Assembly (NCBI RefSeq): GCF_041321155.1
Contig: NZ_JBGGWB010000001.1
Location: forward strand, 2,181,501 to 2,245,500
Direction of reading: 5' to 3'
From: Sphingomonas sp. IW22
GTDB lineage: Bacteria > Pseudomonadota > Alphaproteobacteria > Sphingomonadales > Sphingomonadaceae
DNA: 64,000 nucleotides
Made by a program: the position numbers and the translations under genes. Position 1 is the first letter of the stretch; every line of letters begins with the position of its first letter. A model generated the notes under the pieces. That model had not been told where the DNA came from and searched no databases. It saw nothing but the letters and a program-made list of their open reading frames with translations. Shown here piece after piece: positions 42,625 through 52,600 of this stretch.

Positions 42625-42700
42625 GCCATCTCCCTCTTGGCCCACGATTTTCCGACATGAAGATGTGCTGTTGGTGCAAAGGGGTTAAAGAGCAGTTTCG

Positions 42701-43318
42701 TCAGCGCCAAGCCTTCCACTCGGCGGCGATGATCTGGCCGCCGGCATCACTGGCGAAGGGGCGCAGGAAGGCTCCGTACGATCCCGTTGCCACGTCCAGT
42801 TCCCGCGCTGGCCCGACCAAGTGAACATGACTATGGCGCTTCACGCCTGATTCGCTCGGCATGTGCAGGACGGCGACGCAGGCTATGTCGCGCCGATCGC
42901 AGAAGGCGTCCTGTGCGAAGCCCGTGATCCGCCTATAGGCGGACACCACGTCCGTACCCTTGTCGATCCGGATGTTCACGCAGCAGGCCAGATCCTTTAT
43001 CCCCGGCCATGCCTCGTCCTCATGCCGCGAGACCAAGCGCTTCGGGTCGAGCAGGTGAGGCGATGCGCCCTTCGGCAGCAGCACGTCGAACGTCGCCGAC
43101 GGCTGCCACCCGCCTGCCCAGCCGGACGCCGGGCGCAGCGCCTGGATCGGATGCAGCTTGCCGAAAAGGAACTCGCGCAGGTCGTTCGTCCGGTTGCCGA
43201 TCGACCGCCTCAGCACACCCCAGCCCAAGCCTGGCCCCGCATCGACGCCCACGAACGGGGCTCCGTCACCGACACCGCCGACATGATCATCACCCCTACG
43301 GAAGCGGACCTGATCCAC
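42701..43318 (-). CDS. hypothetical protein with HxHxH-like motif
   Basis: Up to 205 residues; the first 25 or so may be untranslated because they overlap the divergent small gene. Conserved-looking parts are LVSRHEDEAWPGIKDLACCV, CDRRDIACVAVLHMPSESGV and KRHSHVHLVGPARELD. The HSHVHLV string resembles the His motif of relaxase/Rep HUH proteins, but a Tyr motif is not obvious. The function is not assigned. Confidence 0.4.
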   Translation of the reverse strand: MDQVRFRRGDDHVGGVGDGAPFVGVDAGPGLGWGVLRRSIGNRTNDLREFLFGKLHPIQALRPASGWAGGWQPSATFDVLLPKGASPHLLDPKRLVSRHEDEAWPGIKDLACCVNIRIDKGTDVVSAYRRITGFAQDAFCDRRDIACVAVLHMPSESGVKRHSHVHLVGPARELDVATGSYGAFLRPFASDAGGQIIAAEWKAWR

Positions 43319-43513
43319 ACGCTCGCAGCCGCGTGGAACCAGATGAAGGATCTGTCACCCATGGGCCCGCACGACCAGGACGAGTTCCGCACGGGAATCC
43401 ACGCGTTGCAGGACATGATCCTGGCACGAGCCGGGCGCAGGCAGCTTGAGAGCTTCGGCCCGCCAGGGGTGGGCGATCGCGACGTGAGGCTGGGGACAGC
43501 GGCCAGAGCGTGA
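43283..43513 (+). CDS. small phage-like helical protein
   Basis: 76 residues, mostly two helices: TPTEADLIHTLAAAWNQMKD and HDQDEFRTGIHALQDMILAR. Short proteins of this pattern are common in prophages of alphaproteobacteria. The ATG at 43283 overlaps the 5' end of the divergent gene by 36 bases. No function can be assigned. Confidence 0.45.
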   Translation: MIITPTEADLIHTLAAAWNQMKDLSPMGPHDQDEFRTGIHALQDMILARAGRRQLESFGPPGVGDRDVRLGTAARA

Positions 43514-43740
43514 TGACACGGGCAGGCCGACCACGGGGCGAGCGGGTCCTTCCAGGGGGTATGGGCATCACATGCGGGTGGTGTTCGCTAGTGCGCCCTC
43601 TGGCTACGAAACTTGCCGAAAATGTGCATTACGACACTTGAGCCTACCTGGCGCCCCCGATCGCGACGCGGGAAGGCGGCGATTTGCGACAATGCTCCAT
43701 AACCCCGGTCTGAGGTCGAAAACCACGGCGATCCGCGGCT

Positions 43741-44319
43741 TTGGCGCGCAAGACCACCAGCCCCGACACGACCGACGGCTCGCTCCACGACGTCATCGAG
43801 GAGACGCTGGTCGAGTCCGACCAGGTTTGTCCGTCCGTCATCCACAAGACCGACGGCACGGTAGTGGCCGAACGCGTCGTCGCGTTCCGCAAGCCCGGCA
43901 GGGACGAGAGGCTCGCCTACAATCGCTCGGGCAGCGTTCTTGTCGCCGGTGGAAGGGTCTTTGCTTGGCCGACCGACCGTTATCCCACCTTCGCGGAGCT
44001 GATAGGTCGCCGACATGTCGATCTGGGACGAAATGACGGCCATCTGCTTCGAGAGGCTCGGCGACGAGGCGCTCTACACGATCGCCGCGACCGGCAAGGC
44101 GCGCACCGTGACCGTCATCCCGGTCGACAGCGCCAACAGCTGGCAGGCGAAGCGCGGCGACGCGCAGGTGACCGGGACGAAGATCGAAGCGCAGTTCTAC
44201 GCCTCGGACTTCCCGGCTGGCTGGCAGGGTCCGGCCATCGACGCGAACGGCAAGCCGACCGACATCCTCGCCATGAGCGGCCGACGCTATCGGGTGAGAC
44301 CGGTCCGCGAGGAGCTTAA
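43741..44319 (+). CDS. hypothetical phage-like protein, 3' part out of frame
   Basis: The first 90 codons look coding (TTDGSLHDVIEETLVESDQV, SVIHKTDGTVVAERVVAFRK, GSVLVAGGRVFAWPTDRYPT). After about 44000 the frame becomes Arg-rich nonsense that shadows the next gene. A TGATAG stop pair lies one frame over at 44003-44008, so a one-base indel has probably removed the true stop. The start is a TTG. Confidence 0.35.
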   Translation: MARKTTSPDTTDGSLHDVIEETLVESDQVCPSVIHKTDGTVVAERVVAFRKPGRDERLAYNRSGSVLVAGGRVFAWPTDRYPTFAELIGRRHVDLGRNDGHLLREARRRGALHDRRDRQGAHRDRHPGRQRQQLAGEARRRAGDRDEDRSAVLRLGLPGWLAGSGHRRERQADRHPRHERPTLSGETGPRGA

Positions 44320-44359
44320 CGGCGTCTGGGTGACCGAGCTGGAGATCACTCGCCGCTAG
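44015..44359 (+). CDS. phage head-tail-like small structural protein candidate
   Basis: 114 residues: MSIWDEMTAICFERLGDEAL, a basic beta-rich middle (RTVTVIPVDSANSW, AQFYASDFPAGWQGP) and RRYRVRPVREELNGVWVTEL at the end. Length, beta content and the order after another small gene resemble phage head-tail joining proteins, but this is inferred from form only. Its end overlaps the convergent gene by 4 bases. Confidence 0.45.
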   Translation: MSIWDEMTAICFERLGDEALYTIAATGKARTVTVIPVDSANSWQAKRGDAQVTGTKIEAQFYASDFPAGWQGPAIDANGKPTDILAMSGRRYRVRPVREELNGVWVTELEITRR

Positions 44360-44790
44360 GAGCGCAGTTTTTCCATGCGACGCAGGTCGTGCTCGGCCTC
44401 GGCGAACAGCTCGCTGAGATCGGCGTCCAGCGGAACCAAGAAGATCGACTTGTCCTTCAGCCCGCCGACCAGACGCGGGAAGCGGGTGAGGAACGGTCGG
44501 TAGAGGACGTGCTCGCCGTCGTCGATCTCCGGCGCGGACCATCCATCGAGAGCGAGAGCCAGCAGCACGTCGCCGTAAGGCTGATGGTCGTGCGTGGCCA
44601 GCGTCGCAGTCTTAGGCCCCTTGCGGGCGTGCTTCATCAGCCTGGTACGCAGGCCCGCCTTGCCGCCGTGATTGCCACCAGCGCCAATGCGCACCTTGTC
44701 GTGCGAACCGGTCTTGGTCGACCGCACCACGTACAGCCCACCGTCCAGCGCATCCTTCTTCCAGGTCGTCGTCACGTTTCTGATCGGCAT
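44356..44790 (-). CDS. GIY-YIG-like domain protein
   Basis: 144 residues from an ATG with a GGGGGA site. ALDGGLYVVRSTKTGSHDKV and RIGAGGNHGGKAGLRTRLMK resemble a GIY-YIG core (a YVV strand, then G with Arg). GEHVLYRPFLTRFPRLVGGL and an acidic tail follow. Similar short proteins occur in phages and islands. Nuclease activity is only a guess. The longer open frame upstream to 45033 is not used. Confidence 0.45.
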   Translation of the reverse strand: MPIRNVTTTWKKDALDGGLYVVRSTKTGSHDKVRIGAGGNHGGKAGLRTRLMKHARKGPKTATLATHDHQPYGDVLLALALDGWSAPEIDDGEHVLYRPFLTRFPRLVGGLKDKSIFLVPLDADLSELFAEAEHDLRRMEKLRS

Positions 44791-45144
44791 CCGGTCCCCC
44801 TCGACGGCTACAGCGTAGCGCCGGCCCCGCCGCATGGGAAGATTCGTATCCGGTGAAATGCTCGCATGCACATCAGGCAGCAGCTTCGGAACGCGATCGT
44901 GGAGACCCTCCAGGGGATAGACGACGTGCGCCTGCTCACCACGCAACGGCTGCCCGTCGCGACTGCGCCGACCGCCCGCGATAATCGTCGCCGCGATGGC
45001 GAAGAGCAGCCTACCCGACAGCATCGCCTCCACGACTGCGGCCCAGGGCTTCTCCCGTCGGGCGCTAAAACGCGCCCGGCCGGTCTACAGGTTGCCGTAG
45101 CGCAACTCCCTCCCGATCCAGCCGCGGATCACGTTCGCCCACTG

Positions 45145-46116
45145 CTAGCCCGACGACTTTTTCGCTGCGGCCCTGAACTTGGCGTCCATGCCCGGGGTGC
45201 TGGACGTGGGCAGGATCGCCCGGAGCGACTGCTTCAAGTTGGATATGTAGGTTTTCGACGGCACTCCATCGACGTCGTGCTCCACGCGCCCAAGTCCGAC
45301 GCCCGCGTCCAGCCCTCGGACAACGGCAGCAGGGGGGGCTGCGTGAGATATCCGGTTCGCGACGCGGCGTGTGTGCGCCTCGACTTGGTTGCAGGCCGCC
45401 TGGTCGCGCTCGCCGTGGTAGGTCCCGCGCCTGATCTTCATCACGCTGTCGAGCACCGGTTGGGCGTCCGTCGGCGCCAACAGTTGGCTCGCGCGCTGCT
45501 CGACGATGCGGAGGACCATCTCCACCGTGTCCGGTTCTGTGTGGGCCATTTCGCCGATCTCCGAACGTGAGCAGGACGTATTGCCACAGACAGGGCCCGT
45601 AGAAGCCGAGCTCCAGCGCGGCGAGCAGCCGCAACCGGTCGATGGCGGTCTCCTGCGGGATCACAATCTGCGCATATAAGGTATTGAGGATCGCGGAGTT
45701 GAGGTAGAGGCCGGCTACCACATCCTCCCAGAACAGCAGACCCACCGCAAAGCCGGCTGTGGCGACGCGGGGGTGTCCGACAGGATGCGGACCTCCTGCT
45801 GGAGCTTAGCGTCATGGTCCGCCGTCGTACCTATGTAGAGCGTGGAGAGCTGCCTCTCGAACTTGCCGGCGTTGTCAATCTCGCTCTTCACCACCGCCAG
45901 GGACGGCGTGTCGTAGCATTTGCACTGGATCCCGACGCGCCGACCGATCTCGTCAGGTCCGTAGATGTCGACCCCGGCTTGCTTCTGTCCGGGGCGGCCG
46001 TTCTTCTGGAGGGTAAGGGAGGACCAGGCCAACCTGTAGGAGGCGAGAACGATGTCCACGAACTCCTGCCAGTTCTTGGGCTGCGGCACGGTCATCGCGT
46101 TAAGTGTCGGCATCAC
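45145..46116 (-). pseudogene. Mrr-like PD-(D/E)XK restriction endonuclease, two frameshifts
   Basis: Three frames read in order give one protein of about 320 residues. The first holds the nuclease core PGQKQAGVDIYGPDEIGRRV and GIQCKCYD, a D...QxK variant of the PD-(D/E)XK site. The second begins VGLLFWEDVVAGLYLNSAIL. The third begins MAHTEPDTVEMVLRIVEQRA and ends at 45145. The first shift is at a run of five C near 45768. The second is near 45555. It is a dead gene, or an expression-switch gene if the C run is variable. Confidence 0.65.
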
Positions 46117-46329
46117 CCAGCCATATACGAAGCGGGGAGCGCCGGCATTATTGACGTGCTCGGCGGCTTCGATGTGCGCCGGAACTGTCGAACAGCACTA
46201 CGGCATTGGGCTGCAAGGGACGATCGGCGCGCTCGTCACCGGAGGTTCGCGGACCCCGCAGAAAACCGTCGATGACACCATAGGTTGCCCGAATGACAAT
46301 GACAGGTTGTGCCAGCGCAAGGAGAAAAG

Positions 46330-46401
46330 TGGTGGACGCACTAGGGCTCGAACCTAGGACCCGCTGATTAAGAGCCATGATCAGAGGGTCCTAGCGCGTC
46401 C
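46330..46401 (-). tRNA. tRNA-Lys(CTT)-like sequence / integration att site
   Basis: Read leftward, the last 45 bases are a normal tRNA-Lys 3' half: CTCTTAA anticodon loop, ATCAGC stem side, variable GGGTC, T arm CTAGGTTCGAGCCCTAG, acceptor strand TGCGTCC and ACCA. The 5' side (46375-46401) is not a tRNA 5' half and has no D arm. Instead it is an inverted imperfect copy of the 3' side (GGACGCG, CTAGGACCC, CTGAT) lacking the T loop. I read it as the island's attachment site. The complete integrase starts 105 bases to the right. The rest of 46117-46505 has no gene. Confidence 0.6.
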
Positions 46402-46505
46402 GCATGTGTCCAAAAATGGCGGAAATCTGCGATTCATAGTCCGCATTGTTCTTGAAATGTTCGACAGTATCCACTACAAAAAGCTACCTAAGGTAGCAGG
46501 TACAT

Positions 46506-47777
46506 ATGGCGAACAAAGTAGGTTTGACGGACGCGAAGATCGCAGGACTCAAGGCGCCGGCGACTGGTCAGATTGAGCTGGCCGATGGTATCGTCCCCGG
46601 CCTGAGGCTCCGCATGGGTGCCAGTGGTATCAAGACGTACATTCTGCGCAAGCGGGTTCAGGGCAAGTGGTTGAATGTGACCATTGGACGCCATGGTCCG
46701 AGTTTTACCCTCGCCCATGCGCGTAAGAAGGCGCGCGATCTGCTTGTCGATGTCGAGCAGGGCAAGAGCATTGCCAGGAAGCCGGGTGCTAAGAGGAAGG
46801 GGTCAAAGGGCGTCGGTACGGTCGCCGAGCTCTACGAGACGTATCTGTCCCAGCAGATCGAGGGCAAAAAGCGCAGCGCGAGGGAGTTCGATCGGGTCTT
46901 CCGAAAGTACATTGAGCCCGAGCTGGGAGACCGCCTCGCGGACTCCATTACCCGAGGTGACGTGAGCCGCTTTGTTGAGAAGATCGCATTCGAGCGGGGC
47001 AAGGAAACCCTGACGATGGCGCGGATCGTCTATCGCCATCTTTCGACCTTCTACACGTGGGCACTCACCAGACTCGAGCATATGCCTGCTAATCCCTGCC
47101 GGGACGCGTGGCGTCCGAAGCGGAATGAACCTCGTGATCGCGTACTCAGCGACCGAGAACTCGCGGCGCTATGGCAATCTGCGGTCGAGGATGGCTATCC
47201 GTTCGGTCACCTTGTGCAGATGCTTGTCCTTACGGCTCAACGCCGGGGAGAAGTGCTCGATGCAGCTTGTGACGAGTTCGATTTCAAGGCGAAGGTCTGG
47301 ACCGTCCCAGGCGACCGAGCGAAAAATGGCAAAGCGAATGTGGTGCCGCTGTCCGCGCAGGCTCTTGCAGTCGTCACAGAGGTATTCATGGCCGCAGGGA
47401 TCGACCCTGACGACGCTCACAAGCAATCCCAGATTCTGTTGGCATCGAAGGTCACCAGCACGAACAGCGTTAGCGGCCTCTCGAAAGCATGGAAGCGGAT
47501 CAGAGCAAGCGTGGACGAGAAGCTCGGTTACGAAGCCGGTCACTTCACAATGCATGACATTCGGCGGACGGTGGCAACTGGCCTCCAGCGTCTCGGCATA
47601 CCTCTGGTGGTTTCTGAAGCGGTCCTCAATCACCAGTCAGGATCAGCTATGGCCGGTGTGGCGGGGGTCTATCACCGACACCAGTATACCAACGAGAAGC
47701 GCGAGGCGTTGGCGTTGTGGGGTAAGGAGGTAATGCAGATTGTAGCCAAGTACCCAGCCGAGACCAAAAGCGGCTAA
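46506..47777 (+). CDS. tyrosine-type integrase (DUF4102 arm, P4-like)
   Basis: 423 residues. Residues 1-95 form the arm-binding DUF4102 domain (LTDAKIAGLKAPATGQIELA, GLRLRMGASGIKTYILR). Residues 105-200 are the core-binding domain, and the catalytic domain follows. The catalytic residues are visible: Arg246 in TAQRRGEV, His350 and Arg353 in HDIRR, His376 in LNHQSG, and Tyr389 in GVYHRHQY. Integrases of this type insert islands at the 3' ends of tRNA genes, which fits the tRNA-Lys-like site just upstream. It marks the left end of the second island. Confidence 0.93.
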   Translation: MANKVGLTDAKIAGLKAPATGQIELADGIVPGLRLRMGASGIKTYILRKRVQGKWLNVTIGRHGPSFTLAHARKKARDLLVDVEQGKSIARKPGAKRKGSKGVGTVAELYETYLSQQIEGKKRSAREFDRVFRKYIEPELGDRLADSITRGDVSRFVEKIAFERGKETLTMARIVYRHLSTFYTWALTRLEHMPANPCRDAWRPKRNEPRDRVLSDRELAALWQSAVEDGYPFGHLVQMLVLTAQRRGEVLDAACDEFDFKAKVWTVPGDRAKNGKANVVPLSAQALAVVTEVFMAAGIDPDDAHKQSQILLASKVTSTNSVSGLSKAWKRIRASVDEKLGYEAGHFTMHDIRRTVATGLQRLGIPLVVSEAVLNHQSGSAMAGVAGVYHRHQYTNEKREALALWGKEVMQIVAKYPAETKSG

Positions 47778-47866
47778 ACTCCCGTGCAGTCGCTTGCCTG
47801 CAAAATGGTCCAGCCCGGCAACAATCCATCGATTGCCTCTGTTTCGGCTAACTTGCGGATAGACCG

Positions 47867-48523
47867 CTAAAAGCGCCAATGGCGAAGGACGTCGCGGACA
47901 TATCCGGGCGTCTCGCCATTCCGCGGTATACCGCCCGCGCGTTCGACTGCACCTGGACCGGCATTGTAGGCTGCGACAGCGAGGTGAACCACGCCGAACC
48001 TGTCGAGCATCTGCCTCAGATACCGCGCCGCGCCGAAGATATTGGCCATGGGGTCAAAGCGATTGAAGACGCCGAGTTCCTTTGCCGTTGCTGGCATCAG
48101 CTGGCCAAGGCCCGCAGCGCCTGCCGGGCTGACAGCAAGGGGGTTATAGCGGGATTCCGTCCAGACGAGCGCGTCGAGCAGGCCGGTAGGCAATGAATAC
48201 TTCGCTTCCGCCGCATAGACGTGGGGCAGGTAGCTCGCCCGCCGAAACCCGGATGGGGCAGTTTTGGCCTTGGGCTCGTATCTGTACGGCAGATTGACCC
48301 GTCCATTTTCTGCAACGCTCGAACTTGGTGCTGGGGCGGCTTGCGCGGATTGCCAGACCCCATGCTCGACCAACTGAAACCCGTTCGATGCCTCGACAAT
48401 CCGAATGCCGCCGGAAGGACCGGCATGTTGCTTGGGGGCATCTGGCCTTGGCAGTTCCTGGGCATTAGCAGACATGGCTGATGCGACGGCAATGCCACCG
48501 ATCAGGAGGGCTCTCATTGTCAT
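47867..48523 (-). CDS. lytic transglycosylase (VirB1/SLT type)
   Basis: 218 residues with signal peptide [20 protein letters not shown]. The C-terminal SLT domain has the catalytic Glu in [17 protein letters not shown] and the conserved [18 protein letters not shown] and [12 protein letters not shown]. It cuts peptidoglycan in the periplasm, usually to let a type IV secretion or conjugation apparatus through. It is divergent from the primase gene and fits an integrative conjugative element. Confidence 0.88.
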   Translation of the reverse strand: MTMRALLIGGIAVASAMSANAQELPRPDAPKQHAGPSGGIRIVEASNGFQLVEHGVWQSAQAAPAPSSSVAENGRVNLPYRYEPKAKTAPSGFRRASYLPHVYAAEAKYSLPTGLLDALVWTESRYNPLAVSPAGAAGLGQLMPATAKELGVFNRFDPMANIFGAARYLRQMLDRFGVVHLAVAAYNAGPGAVERAGGIPRNGETPGYVRDVLRHWRF

Positions 48524-48647
48524 TTCTCGATCCTTCTCTAGCCGAATCGAGATAGAACATATAAAGAACGAATGACGTAGGAAATTGGTTTGGCGCTGGT
48601 GCAGAGCGGAGGCTGCACGGGGAGGGCACCTCTACCGGAGTAGGTCG

Positions 48648-49580
48648 ATGCCCCAGCTAAAGAATACCCATCAACTCGAATGCCGCGCCCGCACGATTGT
48701 CGAAAGCCTCCAGGGAACATGGCGCCAGGGCAAAGGCATGTGCTGCTGTCCCGCCCACGATGACCGCACACCGTCGCTCAGCGTGACCCTGGGGCGAAAG
48801 GCCATCCTGTTCCATTGCTTCGCCGGATGTTCGAATGAGGATGTCATTGCGGCGTTGGATCGCAAAGGCGTTCGCAGCCGCGAGCTCTTTGACGGTTCTG
48901 GCGCCTTTACCGCTGATCGGCAAAAGCAGGGTGACTTCAGTCCCAATGCACGACGCTTGTGGCAATCGGCTTCGGCGATCTCCGACAGCCCTGTCGAACG
49001 ATATCTCTCACAGCGCGGTATCCAGCACGCATCTGATCGGCTCCGTTACCTGGAACGTACGCCGCTCGGGCCACGCGGGGCAGTCCAATTTCTCCCTGCG
49101 ATGCTGGCGGCAGTAACGACTGACATTGGCGTTATCGCAGTACACAGGACATTTCTCGATGTGGCGAGCGGCAAGCTGGCCGGCTTCGAGCGGCCCAAGC
49201 GTGCGCTTGGCAGTCTCGGCTGTGGTGCCGTCAGAGTTGCTCCCCCGGTGCAGGGGAGGCTGGGCCTTGCCGAAGGTATCGAGAGCGCCCTCTCAGCCAT
49301 GCAGCTCTTCGGGATCCCCTGCTGGGCGACGCTTGGAAACGAGCGGTTCGGTCTCGTTTCGATCCCGGAAAGCGTGCGCGAACTCTTCCTATTCATCGAC
49401 AATGACGCCGGAGGTGCTCACGCCGAGGAGCGCGCGCTGAAGGCCTACACTGCGCCTGATCGCGTTATCCACTCACGCGCGCCAGCCTCACCAGGTTTTG
49501 ACTGGAACGATGAACTCAAGTCGCGGCTCGCCCGACAACCTGATCCATCAGCAGAGGGGAGGGGGCCTTCGGCTGATTGA
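48648..49580 (+). CDS. DNA primase with CHC2 zinc finger and Toprim domain
   Basis: 310 residues. The zinc finger near residues 24-60 has CCCPAHDDRTPSLSVTL and ILFHCFAGC. The Toprim part from about residue 200 has LGLAEGIESALSAMQLFGIP (Glu) and RELFLFIDNDAGG (DxD). Primases of this short type (DUF7146 class) are common on plasmids and ICEs of sphingomonads. The ATG at 48648 has an AGGT site. The SBNO helicase gene follows after 37 bases. Confidence 0.85.
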   Translation: MPQLKNTHQLECRARTIVESLQGTWRQGKGMCCCPAHDDRTPSLSVTLGRKAILFHCFAGCSNEDVIAALDRKGVRSRELFDGSGAFTADRQKQGDFSPNARRLWQSASAISDSPVERYLSQRGIQHASDRLRYLERTPLGPRGAVQFLPAMLAAVTTDIGVIAVHRTFLDVASGKLAGFERPKRALGSLGCGAVRVAPPVQGRLGLAEGIESALSAMQLFGIPCWATLGNERFGLVSIPESVRELFLFIDNDAGGAHAEERALKAYTAPDRVIHSRAPASPGFDWNDELKSRLARQPDPSAEGRGPSAD

Positions 49581-49617
49581 GGCCTGCCCACCCGCAGGAC
49601 CTCGTCAGGAGGTTCCC

Positions 49618-52600
49618 ATGTCCAACTCTTCCCTCGCCTTTGCATTCGATGACCCATCACCGCCCGTTGTTGTGATGGCGGCCCAGACCATGGCTTCTGA
49701 GTTGGCGGCAGGCCGCGCGATCTCGCGCAGTGACGTCACGCGTATCATGACGGAGCACTTCGGGGGGAGCGATGCTGTCGGGCGTTGGTCCGTTCGTGAC
49801 GCGCACGCAGCTGTCGAGGTGGCGCACGTTCAGTACCTGCAATCATCGGATCAAATCCTGCTCTCGACCCCGATCGACGAGGCGGAACAGTACTTCTGGT
49901 CCCTCGATGCCCGACTTCCGACCCAAACCAATCGCAGCGACGAGCAGATCGAATGGCAGCAGTTCGCGACGCCGCCGCGCCTTGCTTGGCTTGCCGCCCG
50001 AGCCTGCGCGCTGGCAACTGACGAGCTTGTTCTCGAACCCTCGGCCGGAACGGGCATGCTCGCGGTGTGGGCCGCCAAGGCTCGCGCGCGCCTTGCCCTT
50101 AACGAAATCTCGCCGCTTCGCCGCGACTGCCTGAATGCCGTGTTCCCGACTGCCCGAGTGACGGGTCACGACGCCGAGCTGATCGACGAACTGCTCGATG
50201 CTGCTATCACCCCGTCCGTCGTGCTGATGAACCCGCCTTATTCGCACGGCATCGAGCGAGGGCACGATAGTCGCACCGGCTCGCGCCACCTGCGATCAGC
50301 ATGGAGCCGTTTGGTATCCGGCGGTCGCCTGGTCGCAATCATGCCCGAATGGTTCGATTGCGCCAAGTTCCTTGCCGGGCTGAAGGGTCCGGTCTCGCTG
50401 CGGCTCAATTCCGCCGTCGAACGTGCGTTCGTCAAGCATGGCACCGGGATCACAACCCGGCTACTGGTCCTCGACAAGGTGGATGGCTCCCATGAGCCTG
50501 TGGCTATCCGCACACGTGACTTCCGCCAGCTGGTTGATCTTGTCGATGGTCTGCCGGCGCGCGCCAGCTTGGACGCCGTTCCCGAGCAATCGAACCTCCC
50601 GGCCCGTGCGCCGTTTCGCCTGGTGGCCGCGCCGCGCAGGCCATTGCCGACACCAGCAAGGATCACTCCTGCAGCCACCGCTATCGGGTCGCTCACCTAT
50701 CAGTCGCTCGAAACCCCTGCGCCGCTTGCCCCTCAGGTCGGCCACTATCTGCCCTATCGCCCGAGCAGGATTGTGATCGATGGCGCGGCCGAGCATCCGA
50801 CGCCGCTCGTCGAGTCTGTTGCCATGGGGTCGATCGCCGCACCGATGCCCGAAGCTGTGCCGCAGCTGCCCGACGGTCTGGTTGCCAAAGGGCTGCTGTC
50901 GGCTGCCCAGGCAGAGACTCTGATCTACGCGGCAAGCGCCCATGCGCGCGATCTTCCCGGCCGGTTCGAGCCCGAGGACAAGGGCTGTTCGCTCAAGGCA
51001 TCTGCGGAAGGCCAAACGTACCGGCATGGCTATTTCCTTGGTGATGGAACGGGCGCCGGCAAGGGCCGACAGGTTGCGAGCGTCATCCTCGATCGCTGGG
51101 TGCGCGGGGAACGACGCCATATCTGGGTTTCGAAAAATGAAGCGCTGCTCGAAGATGCCCGGCGCGACTGGGCTGCGCTTGGAGGCCTGCCGATCGACAT
51201 CCAGCCTCTGGCTTCCTGGAAACTTGGCACCTCCATCGCCATGCGTGAGGGCATTCTCTTCGTGACCTACCCGACCCTGCGCTCGGGCCGAAACGATGTG
51301 ACCCGCCTCGACCAGATCCTCGACTGGGCGGGCGACGACTTCGACGGCGTGATCGTGTTCGACGAGGCGCACGCCATGGCCAATGCTGCTGGCGGCGAAG
51401 GATCGCGAGGCAAGGTCAAGGGATCGGAGCAGGGTATCGCGGGCGTGCGCCTGCAGAACCTCCTGCCGCGGGCACGCGTGCTCTACGCCTCGGCAACAGG
51501 TGCGTCCGACGTCAACAACCTGGCCTATGCCACGCGCCTTGGTCTGTGGGGTCCGGAGACAGCCTTCGCCAATCGCGAGGCGTTCGTCGCCGACATTCGT
51601 GACGGCGGGATCGCAGCGATGGAGCTGGTCGCCCGGGACCTCAAGTCGCTCGGCCTATACACCGCGCGCGCGCTCTCCTTCGCGGGTGTTGAGTACGAGA
51701 TCCTCGAGCATCGCCTGACCGGGGATCAGATCGCGGTCTATGATGCCTATGCCGAGGCCTGGGCGATCATCCACGCCAACCTGCACGAAGCGCTGGATGC
51801 CACCCGGATCGTCGACAGCGAAACTGGCGGGACACTCAATTCGGGCGCCAAGTCAGCGGCGCTCTCGATCTTCGAGGGAACCAAGCAACGCTTCTTCGCA
51901 CAGCTGCTTCTATCGATGAAGCTGCCCAGCCTGTTACCAGCCATCGACGCGGCGATTGCCGATGGAAACGCCGCAGTCGTCCAGCTGGTCTCGACCGCAG
52001 AAGCCATGCTCAATCGTCGGCTTGCCGACCTCTCGGACGAAGAACGCGAAGCGCTAGAGATCGATCTGTCCCCCCGGGAATTTGTGATCGATTACCTCGC
52101 CAAGAGCTTTCCTGTCCGGCTGATGGCGGTCTTCACCGACGAAAACGGCAATCCTCGCTCTGAGCCGATGAGCGACGAGCAGGGCGCGCCGGTACTCTGC
52201 CGATCGGCACTCGCCGCGCGCGACCGGATGATCGAGCAGCTCTGCGCCCTGCCGCCGATCGCGACCGCGCTTGATGCCATCATCGAACGCTTCGGCGTCG
52301 ACCAGGTGGCGGAAGTGACCGGACGGACACGGAGGCTGATCATTGGCGGGGATGGTCGTCAAAAGCTGCAATCCCGGTCGCCGCGCGCCAACGTCGCTGA
52401 AACCCAGGATTTCATGGACGGGACCAAGCGGATTCTGGTCTTTTCCGATGCCGGGGGAACCGGACGCAGCTACCATGCCGATCTCGCGGCCAAGAACCAG
52501 GCTCGCCGCGTTCACTTCCTGCTCGAGCCGGGCTGGCGGGCTGACGCGGCGATTCAGGGGTTGGGGCGGACCAATCGTACCAATCAGGCATCTGCTCCGC

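Noticed and set aside
42863..43513. A 216-residue plus-strand protein
   Set aside because: Only the last 76 residues have coding character; the rest is antisense to another frame, so a start at 43283 was used.
43572..44036. A 154-residue plus-strand protein
   Set aside because: The Arg/His-rich sequence overlaps a better frame from 43741 and shows no family pattern.
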